A DNA stretch of 64,000 nt from Luidia sarsii (lineage: Eukaryota > Echinodermata > Asteroidea > Paxillosida > Luidiidae): contig OX465103.1 of NCBI GenBank assembly GCA_949987565.1, positions 10,367,149-10,431,148 of the forward strand, written 5' to 3'. Of the stretch, positions 50,901 through 62,911 are shown piece by piece (the first letter of the stretch is position 1; every line of letters begins with the position of its first letter). The position numbers and the translations under genes were made by a program. A model generated the notes under the pieces. The model was not told where the DNA came from and did not search any database. It saw only the letters and a list, made by a program, of their open reading frames with translations.

Positions 50901-53900
50901 ATTGATATGTTGTAATCGGGATACTATTTCTATTTCTTATTGAATTGAAAGAAGTTCTTTGTTTCTGATCATTTTGATCGGATTCATTTTGATGCTTCAA
51001 ATCATTTCAATCAATTCATTTAAAAAATTGAAATTTATTCCAATTTCAAAATGTAAATGAAATATTTTCCTACTAGTTTTCAACATGTCAGTGTGCTCTG
51101 ATGGACTGGTGTAGAACCAGTAAGTAGAATGCACGGGTTCGAGTCACGGATGTTGCAATTTTTTTCTCAATTTATTAATTTTTATTTTCTTCATATTTGT
51201 CATATTTCATTGTTTTTATCACTCAAAGGATGCTTCTGTGATACTTTTATGCTGCATAATTAACCTTATTCAATTCATAATCACCTAGGAGACGCCATTT
51301 TGTCTGTGAAAGACTCTCTGTCCTTTTCAGTAACCTATAGTAAGTTAATATCTTTGATTGACGTAACAAAGCTGCCGCAATTCATTTATTAATATTTCAG
51401 CAATCAAAATATGATAGAAAAATTGTATTGAAGGTATTGCGGGACAATAAGAGACGCAATTTTGGCTCTGAAAGGCTCGCAGACAATTTCAGTAACCTAT
51501 AGTAAGTTAATATCTTTGATTGACGTAACAAAGCTGCCGCAATTCATTTATTAATATTTCAGCAATCAAAATATGATAGAAAAATTGTATTGAAGGTATT
51601 GCGGGACAATAAGAGACGCAATTTTGGCTCTGAAAGGCTCGCAGACAATTTCAGTAACCTATAGTAAGTTGATACCTTTGATTGACTTAACAAAGGTGCC
51701 GCAATTCATTTATTAATATTTCAGTTTTAAATATGGGGACAAGAATATGTATTTAAGGTGTTGCGGGACAATAGGAATCCATATTTAATCACTTATGGTA
51801 ATTAGGATACTTTTTAATGAGATTTTAAGTTGTCTTTAGTCATTTTTACTAAACAATCAACGGTCTTCACGGTTGTGCAATTACCGGAGTAATTAGCACA
51901 ATAAAAAATGAAAAATATGTAAAAAAATGGAGAAAAAAAAATTGGGAAAAAAATTGCACATTCCGGATTCGAACCAGTGCTTTCTTTCTACTGGTTCTAC
52001 GCCGGTCCCCTAGACTGCGCAGAGTTGTCTTGAACTAAGCAAAAATAAGCGATTGATATGTTGTAATCGGGATACTATTTCTATTTCTTATTGAATTGAA
52101 AGAAGTTCTTTGTTTCTGATCATTTTGATCGGATTCATTTTGATGCTTCAAATCATTTCAATCAATTCATTTAAAAAATTGAAATTTATTCCAATTTCAA
52201 AATGTAAATGAACTATTTTCCTACTAGTTTTCAACATGTCAGTATGCTCTGATGGACTGGTGTAGAACCAGTAAGTAGAATGCACGGGTTCGAGTCACGG
52301 AAGTTGCAATTTTTTTTCTCAATTTATTAATTTTTATTTACTTCATATTTGTCATATTTCATTGTTTTTATCACTCAAAGGATGCTTCTGTGATACTTTT
52401 ATGCTGCATAATTAACCTTATTCAATTCATAATCACCTAGGAGACGCCTTTTTGGCTGTGAAAGACTCTCTGTCCTTTTCAGTAACCTATAGTTAGTTAA
52501 TATCTTTGATTGACGTAACAAAGCTGCCGCAATTCATTTATTAATATTTCAGCAATCTAAATATGATAGAAAAATTGTATTGAAGTTATTGCGGGACAAT
52601 AAGAGACGCAATTTTGGCTCTGAAAGGCTCGCAGACCATTTCAGTAACCTATAGTAAGTTGATACCTTTGATTGACTTAACAAAGGTGCCGCAATTCATT
52701 TATTAATATTTCAACAATCAAAATATGATAGAAAAATTGTATTGAAGGTATTGCGGGACAATAAGAGACGCAATTTTGGCTCTAAAAGGCTCGCAGACCA
52801 TTACAGTAACCTATAGTAAGTTGATACCTTTGATTGACTTAACAAAGGTGCCGCAATTCATTTATTAATATTTCAGTTTGAAATATGGGGACAAGAATAT
52901 GTATTTAAGGTGTTGCGGGACAATAGGAATCCATATTTAATCACTTATGGTAATTAGGATACTTTTTAATGAGATTTTAAGTTGTCTTTAGTCATTTTTA
53001 CTAAACAATCAACGGTCTTCACGGTTGTGCAATTACCGGAGTAATTAGCACAATAAAAAATGAAAAATATGTAAAACAATGGAGAAAAAAAAATGGGGAA
53101 AAAATGGCACATTCCGGATTCGAACCAGTGCTTTCTTTCTACTGGTTCTACGCCGGTCCCCTAGACTGCGCAGAGTTGTCTTGAACTAAGCAAAAATAAG
53201 CGATTGATATGTTGTAATCGGGATACTATTTCTATTTCTTATTGAATTGAAAGAAGTTCTTTGTTTCTGATCATTTTGATCGGATTCATTTTGATGCTTC
53301 AAATCATTTCAATCAATTCATTTAAAAAATTGAAATTTATTCCAATTTCAAAATGTAAATGAACTATTTTCCTACTAGTTTTCAACATGTCAGTGTGCTC
53401 TGATGGACTGGTGTAGAACCTGTAAGTAGAATGCACGGGTTCGAGTCACGGATGTTGCAATTTTTTTCTCAATTTATTAATTTTTATTTTCTTCATATTT
53501 GTCATATTTCATTGTTTTTATCACTCAAAGGATGCTTCTGTGATACGTTTATGCTGCATAATTAACCTTATTCAATTCATAATCACCTAGGAGACGCCAT
53601 TTTGTCTGTGAAAGACTCTCTGTCCTTTTCAGTAACCTATAGTAAGTTAATATCTTTGATTGACGTAACAAAGCTGCCGCAATTCATTTATTAATATTTC
53701 AGCAATCAAAATATGATAGAAAAATTGTATTGAAGGTATTGCGGGACAATAAGAGACGCAATTTTGGCTCTGAAAGGCTCGCAGACAATTTCAGTAACCT
53801 ATAGTAAGTTGATACCTTTGATTGACTTAACAAAGGTGCCGCAATTCATTTATTAATATTTCAGCAATCAAAATATGATAGAAAAATTGTATTGAAGGTA

Positions 53901-56900
53901 TTGCGGGACGATAAGAGACGCAATTCTGGCTCTGAAAGGCTCGCAGACCATTTCAGTAACCTATAGTAAGTTGATACCTTTGATTGACTTAACAAAGGTG
54001 CCGCAATTCATTTATTAATATTTCAGCAATCAAAATATGATAGAAAAATTGTATTGAAGGTATTGCGGGACAATAAGAGACGCAATTTTGGCTCTGAATG
54101 GCTCGCAGACCATTTCAGTAACCTCTAGTAAGTTGATACCTTTGATTGACTTAACAAAGGTGCCGCAATTCATTTATTAATATTTCAGTTTTAAATATGG
54201 GGACAAGAATATGTATTTAAGGTGTTGCGGGACAATAGGAATCCATATTTAATCACTTATGGTAATTAGGATACTTTTTAATGAGATTTTAAGTTGTCTT
54301 TAGTCATTTTTACTAAACAATCAACGGTCGTCACCGTTGTGCAATTACCGGAGTAATTAGCGCAATAAAAAATGAAAAATATGTAAAACAATGGAGAAAA
54401 AAAAATGGGGAAAAAAATTGCACATTCCGGATTCGAACCAGTGCTTTCTTTCTACTGGTTCTACGCCGGTCCCTTAGACTGCGCAGAGTTGTCTTGAACT
54501 AAGCAAAAATAAGCGATTGATATGTTGTAATCGGGATACTATTTCTATTTCTTATTGAATTGAAAGAAGTTCTTTGTTTCTGATCATTTTGATCGTATTC
54601 ATTTTGATGCTTCAAATCATTTCAATCAATTCATTTAAAAAATTGAAATTTATTCCAATTTCAAAATGTAAATGAACTATTTTCCTACTAGTTTTCAACA
54701 TGTCAGTATGCTCTGATGGACTGGTGTAGAACCAGTAAGTAGAATGCACGGGTTCGAGTCACGGAAGTTGCAATTTTTTTTCTCAATTTATTAATTTTTA
54801 TTTACTTCATATTTGTCATATTTCATTGTTTTTATCACTCAAAGGATGCTTCTGTGATACTTTTATGCTGCATAATTAACCTTATTCAATTTATAATCAC
54901 CTAGGAGACGCCTTTTTGGCTGTGAAAGACTTTCTGTCCTTTTCAGTAACCTATAGTTAGTTAATATATTTGATTGACGTAACAAAGCTGCCGCAATTCA
55001 TTTATTAATATTTCAGCAATCAAAATATGATAGAAAAATTGTATTGAAGTTATTGCGGGACAATAAGAGACGCAATTTAGGCTCTGAAAGGCTCGCAGAC
55101 CATTTCAGTAACCTATAGTAAGTTGATACCTTTGATTGACTTAACAAAGGTGCCGCAATTCATTTATTAATATTTCAGCAATCAAAATATGATAGAAAAA
55201 TTGTATTGAAGGTATTGCGGGACAATAAGAGACGCAATTTTGGCTCTGAAAGGCTCGCAGACCATTACAGTAACCTATAGTAAGTTGATACCTTTGATTG
55301 ACTTAACAAAGGTGCCGCAATTCATTTATTAATATTTCAGTTTTAAATATGGGGACAAGAATATGTATTTAAGGTGTTGCGGGACAATAGGAATCCATAT
55401 TTAATCACTTATGGTAATTAGGATACTTTTTAATGAGATTTTAAGTTGTCTTTAGTCATTTTTACTAAACAATCAACGGTCTTCACGGTTGTGCAATTAC
55501 CGGAGTAATTAGCACAATAAAAAATGAAAAATATGTAAAACAAGGGAGAAAAAAAAATGGGGAAAAAAATTGCACATTCCGGATTCGAACCAGTGCTTTC
55601 TTTCTACTGGTTCTACGCCGGTCCCCTAGACTGCGTAGAGTTGTCGTGAACTAAGCAAAAATAAGCGATTGATATGTTGTAATCGGGATACTATTTCTAT
55701 TTCTTATTGAATTGAAGGAAGTTCTTTGTTTCTGATCATTTTGATCGTATTAATTTTGATGCTTCAAATCATTTCAATCAATTCATTTAAAAAATTGAAA
55801 TTTATTCCAATTTCAAAATGTAAATGAACTATTTTCCTACTAGTTTTCAACATGTCAGTATGCTCTGATGGACTGGTGTAGAACCAGTAAGTAGAATGCA
55901 CGGGTTCGAGTCACGGAAGTTGCAATTTTTTTTCTCAATTTATTAATTTTTATTTACTTCATATTTGTCATATTTCATTGTTTTTATCACTCAAAGGATG
56001 CTTCTGTGATACTTTTATGCTGCATAATTAACCTTATTCAATTTATAATCACCTAGGAGACGCCTTTTTGGCTGTGAAAGACTTTCTGTCCTTTTCAGTA
56101 ACCTATAGTTAGTTAATATCTTTGATTGACGTAACAAAGCTGCCGCAATTCATTTATTAATATTTCAGCAATCTAAATATGATAGAAAAATTGTATTGAA
56201 GTTATTGCGGGACAATAAGAGACGCAATTTTGGCTCTGAAAGGCTCGCAGACTATTTCAGTAACCTATAGTAAGTTGATACCTTTGATTGACTTAACAAA
56301 GGTGCCGCAATTCATTTATTAATATTTCAACAATCAAAATATGATAGAAAAATTGTATTGAAGGTATTGCGGGACAATAAGAGACGCAATTTTGGCTCTA
56401 AAAGGCTCGCAGACCATTACAGTAACCTATAGTAAGTTGATACCTTTGATTGACTTAACAAAGGTGCCGCAATTCATTTATTAATATTTCAGTTTTAAAT
56501 ATGGGGACAAGAATATGTATTTAAGGTGTTGCGGGACAATAGGAATCCATATTTAATCACTTATGGTAATTAGGATACTTTTTAATGAGATTTTAAGTTG
56601 TCTTTAGTCAGTTTTACTAAACAATCAACGGTCGTCACGGTTGTGCAATTACCGGAGTAATTAGCGCAATAAAAAATGAAAAATATGTAAAACAATGGAG
56701 AAAAAAAACATGGGGAAAAAATTGCACATTCCGGATGCGAACCAGTGCTTTCTTTCTACTGGTTCTACGCCGGTCCCTTAGACTGCGCAGAGTTGTCTTG
56801 AACTAAGCAAAAATAAGCGATTGATATGTTGTAATCGGGATACTATTTCTATTTCTTATTGAATTGAAAGAAGTTCTTTGTTTCTGATCATTTTGATCGT

Positions 56901-57429
56901 ATTCATTTTGATGCTTCAAATCATTTCAATCAATTCATTTAAAAAATTGAAATTTATTCCAATTTCAAAATGTAAATGAACTATTTTCCTACTAGTTTTC
57001 AACATGTCAGTATGCTCTGATGGACTGGTGTAGAACCAGTAAGTAGAATGCACGGGTTCGAGTCACGGAAGTTGCAATTTATTTTCTCAATTTATTAATT
57101 TTTATTTACTTCATATTTGTCATATTTCAATGTTTTTATCACTCAAAGGATGCTTCTGTGATACTTTTATGCTGCATAATTAACCTTATTCAATTCATAA
57201 TCACCTAGGAGACGCCTTTTTGGCTGTGAAAGACTTTCTGTCCTTTTCAGTAACCTATAGTTAGTTAATATCTTTGATTGACGTAACAAAGCTGCCGCAA
57301 TTCATTTATTAATATTTCAGCAATCTAAATATGATAGAAAAATCGTATTGAAGTTATTGCGGGACAATAAGAGACGCAATTTTGGCTCTGAAAGGCTCGC
57401 AGACCATTTCAGTAACCTATAGTAAGTTG

Positions 57430-60400
57430 GTACCTTTGATTGACTTAACAAAGGTGCCGCAATTCATTTATTAATATTTCAGTTTTAAATATGGGGACAA
57501 GAATATGTATTTAAGGTGTTGCGGGACAATAGGAATCCATATTTAATCACTTATGGTAATTAGGATACTTTTTAATGAGATTTTAAGTTGTCTTTAGTCA
57601 TTTTTACTAAACAATCAACGGTCTTCACGGTTGTGCAATTACCGGAGTAATTAGCACAATAAAAAATGAAAAATATGTAAAACAATGGAGAAAAAAAAAT
57701 GGGGAAAAAATTGCACATTCCGGATTCGAACCAGTGCTTTCTTTCTACTGGTTCTACGCCGGTCCCCTAGACTGCGCAGAGTTGTCTTGAACTAAGCAAA
57801 AATAAGCGATTGATATGTTGTAATCGGGATACTATTTCTATTTCTTATTGAATTGAAAGAAGTTCTTTGTTTCTGATCATTTTGATCGGATTCATTTTGA
57901 TGCTTCAAATCATTTCAATCAATTCATTTAAAAAATTGAAATTTATTCCAATTTCAAAATGTAAATGAAATATTTTCCTACTAGTTTTCAACATGTCAGT
58001 GTGCTCTGATGGACTGGTGTAGAACCAGTAAGTAGAATGCACGGGTTCGAGTCACGGATGTTGCAATTTTTTTCTCAATTTATTAATTTTTATTTTCTTC
58101 ATATTTGTCATATTTCATTGTTTTTATCACTCAAAGGATGCTTCTGTGATACTTTTATGCTGCATAATTAACCTTATTCAATTCATAATCACCTAGGAGA
58201 CGCCATTTTGTCTGTGAAAGACTCTCTGTCCTTTTCAGTAACCTATAGTAAGTTAATATCTTTGATTGACGTAACAAAGCTGCCGCAATTCATTTATTAA
58301 TATTTCAGCAATCAAAATATGATAGAAAAATTGTATTGAAGGTATTGCGGGACAATAAGAGACGCAATTTTGGCTCTGAAAGGCTCGCAGACAATTTCAG
58401 TAACCTATAGTAAGTTGATACCTTTGATTGACTTAACAAAGGTGCCGCAATTCATTTATTAATATTTCAGCAATCAAAATATGATAGAAAATTTGTATTG
58501 AAGGTATTGCGGGACGATAAGAGACGCAATTCTGGCTCTGAAAGGCTCGCAGACCATTTCAGTAACCTATAGTAAGTTGATACCTTTGATTGACTTAACA
58601 AAGGTGCCGCAATTCATTTATTAATATTTCAGTTTTAAATATGGGGACAAGAATATGTATTGAAGGTGTTACGGGACAATAGGAATCCATATTTAATCAC
58701 TTATGGTAATTAGGATACTTTTTAATGAGATTTTAAGTTGTCTTTAGTCATTTTTACTAAACAATCAACGGTCGTCACGGTTGTGCAATTACCGGAGTAA
58801 TTAGCGCAATAAAAAATGAAAAATATGTAAAACAATGGAGAAAAAAAAATGGGGAAAAAATTGCACATTCCGGATGCGAACCAGTGCTTTCTTTCTACTG
58901 GTTCTACGCCGGTCCCTTAGACTGCGCAGAGTTGTCTTGAACTAAGCAAAAATAAGCGATTGATATGTTGTAATCGGGATACTATTTCTATTTCTTATTG
59001 AATTGAAAGAAGTTCTTTGTTTCTGATCATTTTGATCGGATTCATTTTGATGCTTCAAATCATTTCAATCAATTCATTTAAAAAATTGAAATTTATTCCA
59101 ATTTCAAAATGTAAATGAACTATTTTCCTACTAGTTTTCAACATGTCAGTGTGCTCTGATGGACTGGTGTAGAACCAGTAAGTAGAATGCACGGGTTCGA
59201 GTCACGGATGTTACAATTTTTTTCTCAATTTATTAATTTTTATTTTCTTCATATTTGTCATATTTCATTGTTTTTATCACTCAAAGGATGCTTCTGTGAT
59301 ACTTTTATGCTGTATAATTAACCTTATTCAATTCGTAATCACCTAGGAGACGCCATTTTGGCTGTGAAAGACTCTCTGTCCTTTTCAGTAACCTATAGTT
59401 AGTTAATATCTTTGATTGACGTAACAAAGCTGCCGCAATTCATTTATTAATATTTCAGCAATCAAAATATGATAGAAAATTTGTATTGAAGGTATTGCGG
59501 GACAATAAGAGACGCAATTTTGGCTCTGAAAGGCTCGCAGACCATTTCAGTAACCTATAGTAAGTTGATACCTTTGATTGACGTAACAAAGGTGCCGCAA
59601 TTCATTTATTAATATTTCAGTTTTAAATATGGGGACAAGAATATGTATTTAAGGTGTTGCGGGACAATAGGAATCCATATTTAATCACTTATGGTAATTA
59701 GGATACTTTTTAATGAGATTTTAAGTTGTCTTTAGTCATTTTTACTAAACAATCAACGGTCTTCACGGTTGTGCAATTACCGGAGTAATTAGCACAATAA
59801 AAAATGAAAAATATGTAAAACAATGGAGAAAAAAAAATGGGGAAAAAAATTGCACATTCCGGATTCGAACCAGTGCTTTCTTTCTACTGGTTCTACGCCG
59901 GTCCCCTAGACTGCGCAGAGTTGTCTTGAACTAAGCAAAAATAAGCGATTGATATGTTGTAATCGGGATACTATTTCTATTTCTTATTGAATTGAAAGAA
60001 GTTCTTTGTTTCTGATCATTTTGATCGTATTAATTTTGATGCTTCAAATCATTTCAATCAATTCATTTAAAAAATTGAAATTTATTCCAATTTCAAAATG
60101 TAAATGAACTATTTTCCTACTAGTTTTCGACATGTCAGTATGCTCTGATGGACTGGTGTAGAACCAGTAAGTAGAATGCACGGGTTCGAGTCACGGAAGT
60201 TGCAATTTTTTTTCTCAATTTATTAATTTTTATTTACTTCATATTTGTCATATTTCATTGTTTTTATCACTCAAAGGATGCTTCTGTGATACTTTTATGC
60301 TGCATAATTAACCTTATTCAATTCATAATCACCTAGGAGACGCCTTTTTGGCTGTGAAAGACTTTCTGTCCTTTTCAGTAACCTATAGTTAGTTAATATC

Positions 60401-62911
60401 TTTGATTGACGTAACAAAGCTGCCGCAATTCATTTATTAATATTTCAGCAATCTAAATATGATAGAAAAATTGTATTGAAGTTATTGCGGGACAATAAGA
60501 GACGCAATTTTGGCTCTGAAAGGCTCGCAGACCATTTCAGTAACCTATAGTAAGTTGATACCTTTGATTGACTTAACAAAGGTGCCGCAATTCATTTATT
60601 AATATTTCAACAATCAAAATATGATAGAAAAATTGTATTGAAGGTATTGCGGGACAACAACAGACGCAATTTTGGCTCTAAAAGGCTCGCAGACCATTAC
60701 AGTAACCTATAGTCAGTTGATACCTTTGATTGACTTAACAAAGGTGCCGCAATTCATTTATTAATATTTCAGTTTTAAATATGGGGACAAGAATATGTAT
60801 TTAAGGTGTTGCGGGACAATAGGAATCCATATTTAATCACTTATGGTAATTAGGATACTTTTTAATGAGATTTTAAGTTGTCTTTAGTCATTTTTACTAA
60901 ACAATCAACGGTCTTCACGGTTGTGCAATTACCGGAGTAATTAGCACAATAAGAAATGAATAATATGTAAAACAATGGAGAAAAAAAAATGGGGAAAAAA
61001 AGTGCACATTCCGGATTCGAACCAGTGCTTTCTTTCTACTGGTTCTACGCCGGTCCCCTAGACTGCGCAGAGTTGTCTTGAACTAAGCAAAAATAAGCGA
61101 TTGATATGTTGTAATCGGGATACTATTTCTATTTCTTATTGAATTGAAAGAAGTTCTTTGTTTCTGATCATTTTGATCGGATTCATTTTGATGCTTCAAA
61201 TCATTTCAATCAATTCATTTAAAAAATTGAAATTTATTCCAATTTCAAAATGTAAATGAACTATTTTCCTACTAGTTTTCAACATGTCAGTGTGCTCTGA
61301 TGGACTGGTGTAGAACCAGTAAGTAGAATGCACGGGTTCGAGTCACGGATGTTGCAATTTTTTTCTCAATTTATTAATTTTTATTTTCTTCATATTTGTC
61401 ATATTTCATTGTTTTTATCACTCAAAGGATGCTTCTGTGATACTTTTATGCTGCATAATTAACCTTATTCAATTCATAATCACCTAGGAGACGCCATTTT
61501 GTCTGTGAAAGACTCTCTGTCCTTTTCAGTAACCTATAGTAAGTTAATATCTTTGATTGACGTAACAAAGCTGCCGCAATTCATTTATTAATATTTCAGC
61601 AATCAAAATATGATAGAAAAATTGTATTGAAGGTATTGGGGGACAATAAGAGACGCAATTTTGGCTCTGAAAGGCTCGCAGACAATTTCAGTAACCTATA
61701 GTAAGTTGATACCTTTGATTGACTTAACAAAGGTGCCGCAATTCATTTATTAATATTTCAGCAATCAAAATATGATAGAAAAATTGTATTGAAGGTATTG
61801 CGGGACGATAAGAGACGCAATTCTGGCTCTGAAAGGCTCGCAGACCATTTCAGTAACCTATAGTAAGTTGATACCTTTGATTGACTTAACAAAGGTGCCG
61901 CAATTCATTTATTAATATTTCAGTTTTAAATATGGGGACAAGAATATGTATTGAAGGTGTTACGGGACAATAGGAATCCATATTTAATCACTTATGGTAA
62001 TTAGGATACTTTTTAATGAGATTTTAAGTTGTCTTTAGTCATTTTTACTAAACAATCAACGGTCGTCACGGTTGTGCAATTACCGGAGTAATAAGCGCAA
62101 TAAAAAATGAAAAATATGTAAAACAATGGAGAAAAAAAAATGGGGAAAAAATTGCACATTCCGGATGCGAACCAGTGCTTTCTTTCTACTGGTTCTACGC
62201 CGGTCCCTTAGACTGCGCAGAGTTGTCTTGAACTAAGCAAAAATAAGCGATTGATATGTTGTAATCGGGATACTATTTCTATTTCTTATTGAATTGAAAG
62301 AAGTTCTTTGTTTCTGATCATTTTGATCGGATTCATTTTGATGCTTCAAATCATTTCAATCAATTCATTTAAAAAATTGAAATTTATTCCAATTTCAAAA
62401 TGTAAATGAACTATTTTCCTACTAGTTTTCAACATGTCAGTGTGCTCTGATGGACTGGTGTAGAACCAGTAAGTAGAATGCACGGGTTCGAGTCACGGAT
62501 GTTACAATTTTTTTCTCAATTTATTAATTTTTATTTTCTTCATATTTGTCATATTTCATTGTTTTTATCACTCAAAGGATGCTTCTGTGATACTTTTATG
62601 CTGTATAATTAACCTTATTCAATTCATAATCACCTAGGAGACGCCATTTTGGCTGTGAAAGACTCTCTGTCCTTTTCAGTAACCTATAGTTAGTAAATAT
62701 CTTTGATTGACGTAACAAAGCTGCCGCAATTCATTTATTAATATTTCAGCAATCAAAATTCGATAGAAAATTTGTATTGAAGGTATTGCGGGACAATAAG
62801 AGACGCAATTTTGGCTCTGAAAGGCTCGCAGACCATTTCAGTAACCTATAGTAAGTTGATACCTTTGATTGACGTAACAAAGGTGCCGCAATTCATTTAT
62901 TAATATTTCAG
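57430..62911. repeat. ~2.2-kb block repeated at an offset of 3,291 bp (57430-59620 and 60721-62911)
   Basis: Cores 57712 and 58862 match 61003 and 62153 at the same offset. Both copies share GGATGTTACAATTTT and ATGCTGTATAATTAACC. About 1.1 kb of other array sequence lies between the two copies. Confidence 0.75.
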
